Positions 16,951-26,027 of a DNA stretch of 64,000 nucleotides are shown here, piece after piece. Origin of the DNA: Selenomonas sp. (lineage in GTDB: Bacteria; Bacillota; Negativicutes; Selenomonadales; Selenomonadaceae); contig JALEZZ010000069.1 of assembly GCA_022773585.1 (NCBI GenBank), forward strand, positions 18,124-82,123, read 5' to 3'. The position numbers and the translations under genes were made by a program. Below the pieces are notes generated by a model. The model was given only the letters and a program-made list of their open reading frames with translations. It was not told the DNA's origin and made no database searches. Every line of letters begins with the position of its first letter. The stretch's first letter is position 1.

Positions 16951-17730
16951 ATGGCCAGACCAGCCAAGCCGCGCCGCATCTGCATGCTGCCGCCGTGCCG
17001 TTTGTTTGTGCCGGATTCTTCGGATCCAGCCGAGGCGGCCACGGCGGCGGGCGCTGCGAAAAGCAAGGCGACGCCCGCCCCTGTCGTGCTGACGCTCGAC
17101 GAGTATGAGTGCCTGCGCCTGCTCGACTACGAGGGTGGCGATCAGGCGCTCTGCGCGGCGGCGATGGATGTCGCGCGCACGACGGTGCAGGCGATGTACG
17201 TCCGTGCGCGGCAAAAGCTCGCGCAGGCGCTCGTCGAGGGGCGTCCGCTCGAAATCGCGGGCGGCAGCTATGATGTCTGCGACACGCCGCACGCTGGCTG
17301 CTGCTGCGCGGAGCGGCTGCGCCATGGATGCCCGCGCATTTCCGCAAAGAAAAGGAGCGAACACACGATGAAACTCGCCGTCACGTACAGCCCCGATGGG
17401 CAGATTTTCCAGCATTTTGGCAAGACACAGGCGTTCAAGGTCTACGACATCGAAAAAGGTGCCATCCAAGCCTCAGAGGTCAAGGACACGGAGGGACAGG
17501 GCCATGGCGCTCTCGCCGGCCTGCTGCGCGGATGGGGCGTCGATACGCTAATCTGCGGCGGCATGGGCATGGGCGCGAAGAATGCGCTCGCCGATGCCGG
17601 CATCGAGATCTATGCGGGCTGCACGGGCGCTGCCGATGACGCTGTCGCCGCCCTGCTCGCCGGCACGCTCGCAAAGAGCGATGCCGCGACGTGCGACCAC
17701 CACCATGGCGAACATACGTGCCACGCATGA
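16951..17730 (+). CDS. DUF134 DNA-binding domain fused to NifX/NifB-type cofactor-binding domain
   Basis: 259 residues; ATG preceded by AAAGGAGG. Residues 1-130 are DUF134: MARPAKPRRICMLPPCRLFV, then LTLDEYECLRLLDYEG and a sigma-like helix-turn-helix (QALCAAAMDVARTTVQAMYV), followed by a cysteine cluster (CDTPHAGCCCAERLRHGCP). Residues about 140-240 are a dinitrogenase iron-molybdenum cofactor biosynthesis domain (MKLAVTYSPDGQIFQHFGK, ICGGMGMGAKNAL, GAADDAVAALLAGTL), ending in a His/Cys tail (CDHHHGEHTCHA) that could bind metal. The NifX part has its own AAAGGAG and ATG at 17368 and may also be made alone. Such proteins are thought to handle Fe-S or metal cofactors; nitrogen fixation is not implied. 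Confidence 0.85.
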   Translation: MARPAKPRRICMLPPCRLFVPDSSDPAEAATAAGAAKSKATPAPVVLTLDEYECLRLLDYEGGDQALCAAAMDVARTTVQAMYVRARQKLAQALVEGRPLEIAGGSYDVCDTPHAGCCCAERLRHGCPRISAKKRSEHTMKLAVTYSPDGQIFQHFGKTQAFKVYDIEKGAIQASEVKDTEGQGHGALAGLLRGWGVDTLICGGMGMGAKNALADAGIEIYAGCTGAADDAVAALLAGTLAKSDAATCDHHHGEHTCHA

Positions 17731-17751
17731 CAAAAAATCATTTTTGAATAA

Positions 17752-17787
17752 AAGAAGCCTGCTCGCATGGGAGCAGGCTTCTTTTTT
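17752..17787. terminator. Bidirectional terminator between DUF134 and mnmE
   Basis: AAGAAGCCTGCTC pairs with GAGCAGGCTTCTT; TTTTTT follows on the plus strand and a T-rich run on the minus strand. It separates the convergent DUF134 and mnmE genes and would stop mnmE transcripts before mnmG. Confidence 0.85.
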
Positions 17788-17793
17788 GATGAT

Positions 17794-19164
17794 TCATTTG
17801 CCGATGCAGAACTTCGAGAAGATCTCGTCAATGAGGTCTTCCGAGGCCTTCTCTCCCGTGATCTCGCCAAGCGTCTCCCACGCAGAGCGCAGGTCGATGG
17901 AGACAAAGTCGGCGGAGAGGCCGTTTGCGATGGTCGCGAGCGCGGCGCGGAAGTGGTCGTCGGCTTTGCGCAGCAGGGCGGCATCGCGTTCGCCGGAGAC
18001 GTAGCTTTCCTCGGGCGTCTCGGTGATGCCGGCGATGCGGGCGATCTCGGCCGTCAGCGCGTCGAAGCCGCGCTCGTCCTTCGTGGAGATGGAGAGGACG
18101 GGAGCATCGACAGACAGGTCTTTCGCCGTCGTGACGGCGGGGAGGTCGGCCTTGTTCAGGAGGACGATGGCCTGCTTGTCTTGGATGAGCTCGAGGATGG
18201 CGCGGTCTTCGTCCGTGAGCGACTGGCTGCCGTCGAAGAGGGCGAGGACGAGGGCGGCGCGGCTGGCGTATTCGCGCGCTTTCTCGACACCGATGCGCTC
18301 GACGGCGTCCGTGGCCTCGCGGATGCCGGCCGTGTCGATGATGCGCAGCGGCACGCCGCCGATGTCGGCCGTTTCCTCGATGCTGTCGCGCGTCGTACCG
18401 GGGATGTCGGTGACGATGGCGCGTTCCTCGCGCAGCAGGGTATTGAGGAGGCTCGACTTGCCGACGTTTGGTTTGCCGACGATGGCTGTGAGCAGGCCGT
18501 CGCGCAGGATGCGGCCGGTGTGCGCCGTCGCGAGCAGGGCGCGGAGCTCGCTGCGGATGCGTGTGACTTCGCGCTCGACCTCGTCGATGGCGACGTCGTC
18601 GATGTCATCCTCGGGGAAGTCGATGGTGGCTTCGAGATGGGCGATCATGGCGAGGCATTTCTCGCGCATGGTGCGGATGCGGCCGGAGAAATGGCCGGCG
18701 AGGTGGCTCTCGGCGACGGAGAGGGCGCGGTCGGTGCGGGCGCTGATGACGTCCATGACGGCCTGCGCCTGCGAGAGATCGAGGCGGCCGGAGAGGAACG
18801 CGCGCTTCGTGAATTCGCCGCGCTCGGCGAGGCGGGCGCCATGGGCGAGCACGAGGCCGAGCACGCGGCGCAGCACGACGCTGCCGCCATGACACTGGAG
18901 CTCGACAACGTCTTCGCGCGTGTAGGAGTGCGGCGCGCGCATGACGAGGGCGATGGCCTCGTCGACGGTCTCAGCCGTGTCGCTGACGATGTGGCCATAG
19001 ACGGCGCGGCCGGCCGGCGTCTTTGCGAGCGGCGTGCCGGATGCGGCGGCAAAGACGCGGTCAGAGATGGCGAGCGCGTCTTTGCCGCTGACGCGGATGA
19101 TGCCGATGCCAGCAGCGCCGGGCGCCGTCGCGATGGCGGCGATGGTGTCTTGATATGATGGCAT
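17794..19164 (-). CDS. mnmE: tRNA modification GTPase MnmE (TrmE)
   Basis: 456 residues from MPSYQDTIAAIAT; GAAGGAG lies seven bases before this ATG, so an upstream in-frame start at 19185 is not preferred. Works with MnmG on U34 of tRNA. N-terminal formyl-THF-binding domain (GIGIIRVSGKDAL), helical domain, and an inserted G domain near residues 215-375: GKPNVGKSSLLN (P-loop), DTAGIREATDAVE (G3) and LNKADL (G4). The C-terminus ends FCIGK, the family's conserved cysteine motif. Transcribed away from mnmG's present location by a terminator, unlike the usual mnmE-mnmG pairing. Confidence 0.97.
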   Translation of the reverse strand: MPSYQDTIAAIATAPGAAGIGIIRVSGKDALAISDRVFAAASGTPLAKTPAGRAVYGHIVSDTAETVDEAIALVMRAPHSYTREDVVELQCHGGSVVLRRVLGLVLAHGARLAERGEFTKRAFLSGRLDLSQAQAVMDVISARTDRALSVAESHLAGHFSGRIRTMREKCLAMIAHLEATIDFPEDDIDDVAIDEVEREVTRIRSELRALLATAHTGRILRDGLLTAIVGKPNVGKSSLLNTLLREERAIVTDIPGTTRDSIEETADIGGVPLRIIDTAGIREATDAVERIGVEKAREYASRAALVLALFDGSQSLTDEDRAILELIQDKQAIVLLNKADLPAVTTAKDLSVDAPVLSISTKDERGFDALTAEIARIAGITETPEESYVSGERDAALLRKADDHFRAALATIANGLSADFVSIDLRSAWETLGEITGEKASEDLIDEIFSKFCIGK

Positions 19165-19219
19165 GAAAACTGCTCCTTCTATCAATGATTCTTTTTATGC
19201 CGAATGTTCCGTATCATCC

Positions 19220-19406
19220 AGGCCCCCTCTCAGAGGGGGCTGTCACCGCAGGTGACTGGGGGAGTGTCGAAGGTAGTACGTGGGATATAGCTGGATTGCC
19301 TCCTGCGAAGACATACCTTCGCAGATACTATCGAATGAATTGCCAAGCCCTACCTTCGACACTCCCACCACCGCTTCGCGGTCCCCCTCCCTCTGAGAGG
19401 GAGGCT
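19220..19406. repeat. Modular palindromic repeat, complete element
   Basis: Fills most of the mnmE-jag gap (19165-19473). Left module GGCCCCCTCTCAGAGGGGGC, ACCGCAGGTGA hairpin, GGGGGAGTGTCGAAGGTAG; centre with CTGCGAAG/CTTCGCAG hairpin; right module with CGCTTCGCGG and CCTCTGAGAGG hairpins. Nothing else is seen in the gap. Confidence 0.85.
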
Positions 19407-19473
19407 TTTATTCTTTCTACGAAAAAAAGGACGGCCGCACATGCTTTCGTGCAACCATCCCTTCTTGCTTTTC

Positions 19474-20664
19474 TTATTCTTCTTCCACGCGCTCGGCGCT
19501 TTCCGCGTTCCGTTCCCTTCTGGGACGGTAGCGGCGCTTCTTCTTCGGAGCGATGACGACGCAGCGATAGGGCTCGTCACCATCGCTGTACGTCGAGACG
19601 CGGCCATTCTCCTGGAGCGCCATGTGGATGATCTTGCGCTCGTGGCGGTTCATGGGCTCGAGGCGGACTTCAGCGTGGATGCGGCAGGCTTTTTCCGCGA
19701 GGTGGCCGGCGAGGCGGCGGAGCGTCTCCTCGCGGCGGCTGCGGTAGTCCATGGCGTCGAGGACGACGTGGATGCGCCCGTCTTCGCGGCCCTTGTTCGC
19801 TGCGAGATTCGTGAGATACTGCAGCGCGTCGAGCGTCTGGCCGTGTTTGCCGATCAGGATGCCGAGGCCGTCGCCCTGCAGGTTGTAGACGGAGCCTTCG
19901 TCCGTCTCCTGGAGCGTCATTTGGACGTCGAGCCCCATGCAGCGGAAGACTTCGCAGAGGAACTTCTCTGCGCACTGGCGCGGCGTGAGGTCTTCCTCGG
20001 CAACGCCTTCATAGTCAGGCGTGACGGGGACGGGCGGCGTCGCGGGCTTTTTCGGCGCGGCGGACACGTCTGCGGAAAAGTCGCGGTGTTCGTCGCTGGA
20101 GCGGCGGCTCTGGCGGGGACGGCGGCCATGACGGTCGTCGCGTCCTCCGCGTTCCTCGCGGTAGCTGCGGGAGCGTTCTCTGCGGCCTTCGCCAAAGGGC
20201 TTTGCCTCGGGCGGCGTCGTGGCTGTGACGCCATAGGAGCGCTGCTCGCTGTACGGCGTGTCGATGGCACCGCTCTCGTCGGGCGGCATCCACGGGCGGT
20301 CGGAGGGGCCGGCACTTTCCGTGCTTTCAGCGGCTGCCTTTTGATGCAGTTCCGCAGGTTTCGCCTCCGGAGCCTTTTCGACGCGCTCCGTGCGCGCCTG
20401 CTGTTTCGGCGCTGGCGGCGTCTTCACGGCCTGCACCGGTTCCGCCGGCTTCATGGAGGCAGGCTCCGCCTTGCGCTCTTTCTGTGGCGCTTCTTTCTTC
20501 GTCACGCGCACTTTTGCCGGATGCGCGCCGAAGATGCCGAAGAAGCCTTTCGACGGGGCTTCGAGGACTTCGACCGTGGCTTCGTCACGCGTGCAGCCGA
20601 GGAGGTCGAGGGCTTTTCTGGCTGCTTCTTCGACGGTCTTTCCCGTCGCTTCCTGCACTGCCAT
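19474..20664 (-). CDS. jag: RNA-binding protein Jag/KhpB (Jag-N, KH and R3H domains)
   Basis: 396 residues, much longer than the ~210 of B. subtilis Jag. Jag_N domain at residues 1-55 (TGKTVEEAARKALDLLG, APSKGFFGIFG). Residues about 60-215 are a low-complexity Lys/Glu/Pro then Arg/Ser-rich linker. KH domain about 240-320 (VYNLQGDGLGILIGKHGQTL, with GKHG) and R3H about 325-385 (LEPMNRHERKIIHMALQ). Binds RNA with KhpA and affects cell division and envelope. Stop codon abuts nothing but its ATG is immediately after the yidC stop, so the two are translated as a unit. Confidence 0.93.
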   Translation of the reverse strand: MAVQEATGKTVEEAARKALDLLGCTRDEATVEVLEAPSKGFFGIFGAHPAKVRVTKKEAPQKERKAEPASMKPAEPVQAVKTPPAPKQQARTERVEKAPEAKPAELHQKAAAESTESAGPSDRPWMPPDESGAIDTPYSEQRSYGVTATTPPEAKPFGEGRRERSRSYREERGGRDDRHGRRPRQSRRSSDEHRDFSADVSAAPKKPATPPVPVTPDYEGVAEEDLTPRQCAEKFLCEVFRCMGLDVQMTLQETDEGSVYNLQGDGLGILIGKHGQTLDALQYLTNLAANKGREDGRIHVVLDAMDYRSRREETLRRLAGHLAEKACRIHAEVRLEPMNRHERKIIHMALQENGRVSTYSDGDEPYRCVVIAPKKKRRYRPRRERNAESAERVEEE

Positions 20665-21360
20665 TCAGTCCTCCTCCCCTTTCGCGTCGGCTTTCTTGGC
20701 GTTCGGCTTTTCCTTGCCGCGGTACATCCACCACTGCTGCACGATCTGGCAGCAGTTCATGGCGACCCAGTAGAGGACGAGGCCCGAGGCGAAGCTCCAG
20801 CTGATGAAGCCGATGAAGAGCGGCATCATGTAGGCCATCATCTTCATCTGCGTGTTGCTCATGTCGGACGTCTGGCGCGTCTGGAGATACGTCGTGACGG
20901 CCGCGAGAATCGGCAGGATGTGCAGGGGGTCGGCCTCTGACATCGACGGCAGCCAGAGGAACTCAGCCGCTTCCGGCGTCGGATACTGGAAGTTGAACAG
21001 GGCGTAGTACATGCCCATGAGAATCGGCATCTGGATGAGCAGCGGCAGGCAGCCCGCGAGCGGGTTGACGCCGGCCTCGCTGTAGAGCTGGCCGATCTTC
21101 TGCTGCATGACCTGCGGGTTGTCCTTGTACTTCTCCTGGATTTTCTTCATCTTCGGAGAGAGTTCCTGCATCGCCTTCATGGACTTGATCTGCTTCACCG
21201 TCAGCGGGTAGAGGCACATCTTGACGAGGATGGTGAGGAGGATGATGGCCGCACCGTAGCTGCCGAAGCCTGCGACGTCCGTCAGATCATAGAGGAGCTG
21301 CAGGATGAAGCCGAGGATTGCTTCGATGGGAGCGAACACGGAGGAAAAGAATTCTTGCAA
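20665..21360 (-). CDS. yidC: Membrane protein insertase YidC (Oxa1 type)
   Basis: 231 residues. Inserts membrane proteins with or without Sec. Five membrane helices; the large periplasmic domain of proteobacterial YidC is absent, as in Firmicutes. Conserved: YGAAIILLTILVKMCLYPLT (with the lysine, not the usual arginine, in helix 1 groove position), MKKIQEKYKDNPQ cytoplasmic hairpin, NPLAGCLPLLIQMPI and a lysine/acid-rich tail (KEKPNAKKADAKGEED). No lipobox-type signal is seen at the N-terminus (MQEFFSSVFAPIEAI). In the rpmH-rnpA-yidD-yidC-jag order. Confidence 0.95.
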   Translation of the reverse strand: MQEFFSSVFAPIEAILGFILQLLYDLTDVAGFGSYGAAIILLTILVKMCLYPLTVKQIKSMKAMQELSPKMKKIQEKYKDNPQVMQQKIGQLYSEAGVNPLAGCLPLLIQMPILMGMYYALFNFQYPTPEAAEFLWLPSMSEADPLHILPILAAVTTYLQTRQTSDMSNTQMKMMAYMMPLFIGFISWSFASGLVLYWVAMNCCQIVQQWWMYRGKEKPNAKKADAKGEED

Positions 21361-21412
21361 TTCATCACGTCCATTTCAAAAAATCATTTTCGAGCTTACG
21401 GAGTCTTTATTC

Positions 21413-21465
21413 AGGCCCCCTCTAGAGGGGGCTGTCAGCGAAGCTGACTGGGGGAGTAGTTGGGA
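21413..21465. repeat. Half-module of the palindromic repeat
   Basis: GGCCCCCTCTAGAGGGGGC hairpin, TGTCAGCGAAGCTGAC hairpin, GGGGGAGTAG tail, between yidD and yidC. Confidence 0.8.
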
Positions 21466-21483
21466 GCACTTGCCAAACGAGTT

Positions 21484-21693
21484 TCATGGCACTGGGTCAT
21501 AACCGCCTTTGTGAAAGGGATGGCACCGCAAGATTCTCTTGACTGCCATCCACCCGCCTCTCCATGCCCCATATTTCCCGATGGCCTCCATCGCGTATGC
21601 GGAGCACGTCGGCACGTAGCGGCACGACGGCAGGAAGAGCGGCGAGATGGCCGCCCGGTAAAAGCGGATGAGGAAGAGGAGCAGCGCTTTCAT
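21484..21693 (-). CDS. yidD: Membrane protein insertion efficiency factor YidD
   Basis: 69 residues. Start chosen at [20 protein letters not shown], which overlaps the rnpA stop by four bases. The family pattern [20 protein letters not shown], with three conserved cysteines, and [17 protein letters not shown] is complete. An amphipathic N-terminal helix associates it with the inner membrane, where it helps YidC/Sec insertion. The repeat half-module at 21413 separates it from yidC. Confidence 0.95.
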   Translation of the reverse strand: MKALLLFLIRFYRAAISPLFLPSCRYVPTCSAYAMEAIGKYGAWRGGWMAVKRILRCHPFHKGGYDPVP

Positions 21694-22082
21694 GGCTGCG
21701 TCCTCCGGAGGATGCCGGCGCGGCGGCAGAGCGAGAGGTAGCACCGCTCGACTTCCTGCCTTTTTGCATCGACGGCCGCCCGACGCCCCACGAGGACGAG
21801 GGCGAGATGCTCCGCGAGCTCCGCCTGATGCAGGCGGTAGCACTCCCGCAGGAGCCTCTTGACGCGCACGCGGCGGACGGCGCAGCCGAGCTTCTTGCCG
21901 GCCGCGAAGCCGACCTCGCCCTTGAGCTTCTTCTCGCCCGCGCGCACGCGGAATACATAGAGCACGAGATGGCGTCCGGCATAGGATTTCCCGAGGCGGT
22001 AGACCCGCTGGAAAGAAGCCGCGCGCTTCAGCATGCGCCGGCGCGCAAGCGTCTTTTTCGGCGCTTCCAGTTCCTTTTCCAA
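21690..22082 (-). CDS. rnpA: Ribonuclease P protein component
   Basis: About 130 residues. Supports the RNase P RNA in maturing tRNA 5' ends. Core: [32 protein letters not shown], and the RNR-like motif [18 protein letters not shown]. The start is uncertain: TTG 22082 has AGGAG eight bases upstream; ATG 22091 lies directly against that AGGAG; ATG 22034 (MLKRAA) would give the standard family length but has no ribosome-binding site. The gene overlaps yidD by four bases and follows rpmH. Confidence 0.9.
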   Translation of the reverse strand: MEKELEAPKKTLARRRMLKRAASFQRVYRLGKSYAGRHLVLYVFRVRAGEKKLKGEVGFAAGKKLGCAVRRVRVKRLLRECYRLHQAELAEHLALVLVGRRAAVDAKRQEVERCYLSLCRRAGILRRTQP

Positions 22083-22157
22083 ACGGCCCATCTCCTGCTC
22101 ACTGATCTTCGTAGTCCCGGGAGCTTCCCGGGAGGTTTCTGGAATGTCTGCAAAAAT

Positions 22158-22184
22158 GGAAAAAGGCCACCGCAAGGTGACCTG
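22158..22184 (-). terminator. Attenuator-type terminator between rpmH and rnpA
   Basis: AGGTCACC-TTGC-GGTGGCCT hairpin (one G-T pair) followed by five T on the minus strand, eight bases after the rpmH stop. Probably sets the rpmH:rnpA ratio. Confidence 0.7.
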
Positions 22185-22191
22185 GTCCATC

Positions 22192-22326
22192 TTATGCGGA
22201 AATCTTCTTCCGGCCACGCTGGCGTCTTCTCTTCAGGACGAGACGGCCGCCTTTCGTCTTCATGCGCTCGCGGAAGCCGTGCGTCATCTTGCGCCAATGG
22301 TTGTTCGGCTGATACGTCTGCTTCAA
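22192..22326 (-). CDS. rpmH: 50S ribosomal protein L34
   Basis: 44 residues, TTG start with GGGAGGTG upstream. Begins [20 protein letters not shown] and continues [20 protein letters not shown], the full L34 family sequence. Small basic protein of the large ribosomal subunit. It is the first gene of the leftward operon facing dnaA. Confidence 0.97.
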   Translation of the reverse strand: MKQTYQPNNHWRKMTHGFRERMKTKGGRLVLKRRRQRGRKKISA

Positions 22327-22446
22327 ATCGTTCACCTCCCTGCAAGTGGTGTTCTGCAAGCGGCGGTTTTGCCCGCACGCATTGTTAGCTATTCCAGATT
22401 ATAAAGCAAGAAAGCGCGCGATGTCAAGCCGTTTTCCACGGAAATC

Positions 22447-22720
22447 GGTGGATAACGGCGGCCGTTCTGTGGACAAACGTTGTGGAAAAGGCGCGGCGGC
22501 CGCGAAAACCTGTTGATAACTCCCGCTGCATCTGCTAAAATATTCCTTGATTCTACGACACGGATTTCCAGATTTCCACAGGTTATCCACCGGATGCAGT
22601 GCATCGTTTCTCCCACAGATGACGGAGCCGGAGGCGACTTTTCCGCCTCGTGTGCGCTCGTTTTTTTTTGCAATGCCGGTGAAGTTATCCACAGACTGTG
22701 GATGAAATTGTGGATAAATG
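22447..22720. promoter_or_regulatory. DnaA boxes upstream of dnaA
   Basis: Within the 460-base rpmH-dnaA gap: GGTGGATAA (22447-22455), TTATCCACC (22583-22591), TTATCCACA (22685-22693), TGTGGATGA (22697-22705), TGTGGATAA (22709-22717). The last three sit 70-100 bases before the dnaA ATG and probably mediate DnaA autoregulation and/or form part of a bipartite origin. Confidence 0.8.
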
Positions 22721-22785
22721 ATACCCTGTGGACAGAAAAAAATTGCATTCCTACCATTATATGCATCCAGAAAGGAACATCCTCT

Positions 22786-24330
22786 ATGCCCAATCCCCCA
22801 GAAGAACTCCAGACGACCTGGCTCCGCATCCTCGAGAAGGTGCAGGAGTCGCTCTCGAAGGTCGCCTGCGAGAAATGGCTCGCGCCCGTGCGGCCGCTGC
22901 GCCTCGATGAAGCAGAGCTCGAGCTCGCCGCGCCGAATGATTTCGCGAAAGACTGGATCCTCAACCGCTACGTGCCGATCCTCGAGGACGCCGTCAGCGA
23001 CGTGCTCGGCAGCCCGCGCAAGATCACGATCATCTCGCTCGACCTGCCGCAGGCGACGGACGAGGATGCGCCCGAAGCGGAGCGCGCTGTCTCGCGCAAG
23101 GTGCAGAAAGCCGAGCGGGCCGCGAAAAGCTCGCGCCGCAGCACCGCAGGCGTCAGCGACGACGCCGTCCACGAGGACGCGCCCGTACAGACGACGCTGC
23201 TTGGCGACGATGACGAAGCTGCAGAACCATCGGGCAGCGGACAGGGAAAAGGCGCGCGCGGCAAGGGCGCGGCCGACCTGCCGTCGCCGATCGCGCCGGG
23301 CGACGCCTCGACGCTCAACCCGAAGTACACGTTCGAAACCTTTGTCACGGGCAAGAGCAACCAGCTCGCGCACGCCGCCTCGGTCTCGGTCGCCGAGAAC
23401 CCGGGCCGCGGCTACAATCCGCTGTTCCTCTACGGCGGCGTCGGCCTCGGCAAGACGCATCTCATGCACGCCATCGGCCACCGCATCCTGGGCACCCATC
23501 CCGAGATGCGCGTCCTCTACGTTTCGAGCGAGAAATTCACGAACGAGCTCATCAACTCCATCCGCGACGGCCATCCCGAGCGCTTCCGCGACAAGTACCG
23601 CACGATCGACGTGCTCATGGTCGATGACATCCAGTTCATCTCCGGCAAGACGAGCACGCAGGAAGAATTCTTCCACACGTTCAACGCGCTCCATGACGCG
23701 GGCAAGCAGATCATCCTTTCGTCCGACCGCCCGCCGAAAGAAGTCGAGAAGCTCGAAGAACGCCTGCGCTCGCGCTTCGAGTGGGGCCTCATCACCGACA
23801 TCCAGGCGCCGGATCTCGAGACGCGCATCGCCATCCTGCGCAAGAAAGCAATGGTCGACCAGATCGACGTGCCGAACGACGTCATGTTCTCCATCGCGAA
23901 CCGCATCGACACGAACATCCGTGAGCTCGAAGGCGCGCTGACGCGCGTCGTCGCCTACGCCTCGCTGACGAAGCAGCCCGTCACGACGGAGCTCGTGGCC
24001 GAGGCCCTCAAGGATCTCTTCCCCGCTGGCGGCGAGCGCGAGGTCACGCTCGAGATCATCCAGGAAATCGTCGCGTCGTACTTCCAGATTCCGGTCGACG
24101 ACCTCCATTCGAAGAAGCGCAGCCGCAGCATCGCGTTCCCGCGGCAGATTGCCATGTACCTCTGCCGCGAGCTGACGGAGAGCAGCCTGCCGTCCATCGG
24201 CCAGTTCTTCGGCGGCCGCGACCACACGACGGTGCTGCACGCCTACGACAAGATCAAGACGGAGAAAGAGACGGACGACAAGCTCGCGAAGATTCTCACG
24301 GAGCTCGTCGCACGCATCCAGAAGATGTAG
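22786..24330 (+). CDS. dnaA: Chromosomal replication initiator DnaA
   Basis: 514 residues from [18 protein letters not shown] is eight bases before the ATG. Domain I about 1-85 ([14 protein letters not shown]), domain II an unusually long charged linker about 90-180, domain III AAA+ with [15 protein letters not shown] (Walker A), [10 protein letters not shown] (Walker B) and SSDRPPKEV (sensor 1), domain IV DNA-binding with [20 protein letters not shown] and [14 protein letters not shown]. Binds the boxes on both sides of its own gene. First gene of the rightward dnaA-dnaN-yaaA-recF unit. Confidence 0.98.
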   Translation: MPNPPEELQTTWLRILEKVQESLSKVACEKWLAPVRPLRLDEAELELAAPNDFAKDWILNRYVPILEDAVSDVLGSPRKITIISLDLPQATDEDAPEAERAVSRKVQKAERAAKSSRRSTAGVSDDAVHEDAPVQTTLLGDDDEAAEPSGSGQGKGARGKGAADLPSPIAPGDASTLNPKYTFETFVTGKSNQLAHAASVSVAENPGRGYNPLFLYGGVGLGKTHLMHAIGHRILGTHPEMRVLYVSSEKFTNELINSIRDGHPERFRDKYRTIDVLMVDDIQFISGKTSTQEEFFHTFNALHDAGKQIILSSDRPPKEVEKLEERLRSRFEWGLITDIQAPDLETRIAILRKKAMVDQIDVPNDVMFSIANRIDTNIRELEGALTRVVAYASLTKQPVTTELVAEALKDLFPAGGEREVTLEIIQEIVASYFQIPVDDLHSKKRSRSIAFPRQIAMYLCRELTESSLPSIGQFFGGRDHTTVLHAYDKIKTEKETDDKLAKILTELVARIQKM

Positions 24331-24607
24331 AAGATGGAACCAGAGGCCTGTGGATAACGTTGTGCGCAGGCCTTTTGATATCCTGTCGATGAAATGTGGA
24401 TAACCCGTCCCTGTGCGTTTCTCTGTGGACAGTGTGGATAACCGCACAAAATTCCGACCGCGTTTCCCACAGGTCTTTCCACAGCCTTCCAGTGGATTTC
24501 ATCGAGGCTTCCGGCACTTATCCACTTTTTCACAGGCCCTACGACTACGACAACTATTTTTTATAAGATTTTACGCCCTATTAAAAACAAAGAGAGCGAG
24601 GCACGAA
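24331..24607 (+). other. Likely oriC: DnaA boxes plus DnaA-trio-like unwinding region
   Basis: Three exact boxes TGTGGATAA (24349-24357, 24395-24403, 24433-24441) and a reverse box TTATCCACT (24518-24526) lead into CTACGACTACGACAACTATT (about 24539-24558) and an AT-rich run TTTTTTATAAGATTTTA. The box, then trinucleotide repeats, then AT-rich order matches the B. subtilis basal unwinding system in the same dnaA-dnaN gap (CTACTATTACTTCTACTATT then TTTTATAA). Exact strand-opening function is inferred. Confidence 0.75.
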
Positions 24608-25720
24608 ATGAAATTCACCTGTCCGAAGCCAGAATTCCTGTCCGCCATCGGAGCGGTCAGCAAGGCCATCGCATCGAAACCCCAGACGCCCATCCTTTCC
24701 GGCATCTATCTAAGAGCAGAAGGCAGCCAGCTCGAACTCCAGGCCACCGACTATGAAATCGGCATCATCTACCAGCTCGAAGCCGACATCGAAGAACCGG
24801 GACAGCTCGTGCTCTCCGGGCGCTATCTGCAGGAAGTCGTGCGGCGTCTCCCGAGCGATACCGTCCGCATCGATTACGACAGCCAGGAAAAAATCACGCA
24901 CATCCAGGGCGGCAATGCCAACTACACGCTGCGCTCCATGAACGCCAGCGAATACCCCGGCGTCCACCGTCTCGAAGGCGATCTTCACTTCACGCTCAAG
25001 GACAACCTCCTGCGCTCCCTGTTTAAGAAAACGGTCTTCGCCTGCTCGAACGACGAAAGCCGTCCCGTCTTCACGGGCGTCAACATGGACATCAACGACA
25101 CATCCATCACACTCGCTGGCACGAATACGCACCGGCTCGCTGTAAAAAAGACCGTCCTCGAAACGCCGGTCGGCACGATGAAGCTCATCATCCCGGCGAA
25201 AACACTTCAGGAGCTCCTGCACATCCTGACGTCCGAAGTCCCGAGCGATGTCGAAATCACCTGCTCATTCAACCAGATCAGCTTCCAGTACGAAAACATC
25301 TACCTCACGGGACGCCTCATCGAAGGCGCATTCCCATCGTTCGCGAACGTCATCCCGAAGAATGCAGCCACCCGCGTCACCATGGACACGGCAGAACTCA
25401 TCGCCGCGATGGATCGCGTCTACCTCATCAGCCGCACGGGCGACTACAACGTCGTCAAGCTCAGCTTCGCCGATGGCAACCTCCACATCTCCTCGAGCAA
25501 CCCCGACATCGGCATGGCGGAAGAGAACATCCCCGCAGACATCGAAGGCCCGGGCATCGACATCGCCTTCAACGCGGCCTACCTCGTCGATGCCCTCAAA
25601 GTTCTCGAGAGCAAGCGCTGCACATTCGCCCTCACGAAACCCCTCGCGCCCGTCCTCGTCACCGAGCCCGATGACCCCGATTTCATCTACGTCGTCACGC
25701 CGATGAGAACTGCGCATTGA
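24608..25720 (+). CDS. dnaN: DNA polymerase III beta subunit (sliding clamp)
   Basis: 370 residues from MKFTCPKPEFLSAIGAV; GAGCGAGG precedes the ATG. Ring-shaped homodimer tethering polymerase III to DNA. Three clamp domains of about 120 residues are visible (KPQTPILSGIYLRAEGSQLE; RPVFTGVNMDINDTSITLAG; a third starting ELIAAMDRVYLI), and the peptide-binding C-terminus ends YVVTPMRTAH. Co-directional with dnaA across the origin gap. Confidence 0.98.
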   Translation: MKFTCPKPEFLSAIGAVSKAIASKPQTPILSGIYLRAEGSQLELQATDYEIGIIYQLEADIEEPGQLVLSGRYLQEVVRRLPSDTVRIDYDSQEKITHIQGGNANYTLRSMNASEYPGVHRLEGDLHFTLKDNLLRSLFKKTVFACSNDESRPVFTGVNMDINDTSITLAGTNTHRLAVKKTVLETPVGTMKLIIPAKTLQELLHILTSEVPSDVEITCSFNQISFQYENIYLTGRLIEGAFPSFANVIPKNAATRVTMDTAELIAAMDRVYLISRTGDYNVVKLSFADGNLHISSSNPDIGMAEENIPADIEGPGIDIAFNAAYLVDALKVLESKRCTFALTKPLAPVLVTEPDDPDFIYVVTPMRTAH

Positions 25721-25802
25721 TGCGGGTTTATTGTAGCAGAAAATACATATTGAAATAATAAAATAACACCACTATTGATTTTTCGAAACAGAGGAGCACA
25801 TC

Positions 25803-26027
25803 ATGGAACCAGAGAAAATCGCCATTGATACCGACACCATCCAGCTCGACCAGTTCCTCAAATGGGCCGGCGTCACCACCACGGGCGGAGACATCCGCAT
25901 CCTGCTCGAAAACCGCCAGATCAAGCGCAACGGCGAGACCGAAAGCGCCAAGCGCCGCAAGCTCGTTCCAGGGGACGTCATTGAAGTCGAAGGCGTGGGC
26001 AGTTATGAAGTCGTAAAAGATCAATAA
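25803..26027 (+). CDS. yaaA: S4-domain RNA-binding protein YaaA/RlbA
   Basis: 74 residues. The single S4 fold is evident: IQLDQFLKWAGVTTTGGDIR, then LLENRQIKRNGE and LVPGDVIEVEG. Conserved between dnaN and recF in most Firmicutes; suggested to bind ribosomal or other structured RNA. GAGGAG stands seven bases before the ATG. Confidence 0.93.
   Translation: MEPEKIAIDTDTIQLDQFLKWAGVTTTGGDIRILLENRQIKRNGETESAKRRKLVPGDVIEVEGVGSYEVVKDQ

Noticed and set aside
16951..17730. Nitrogen-fixation cluster
   Set aside because: The NifX-type domain alone is common in non-fixing anaerobes; no nif genes nearby.
19219..19600. Short frames rich in Pro/Arg/Leu inside the repeats (PPPLRGPPPSE-type peptides)
   Set aside because: They occur in every repeat copy in several frames and carry no ribosome-binding sites; they reflect the repeat's hairpins.
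22399..24447. 682-codon open frame opposite dnaA
   Set aside because: Antisense of dnaA with no family resemblance; high-GC shadow frame.
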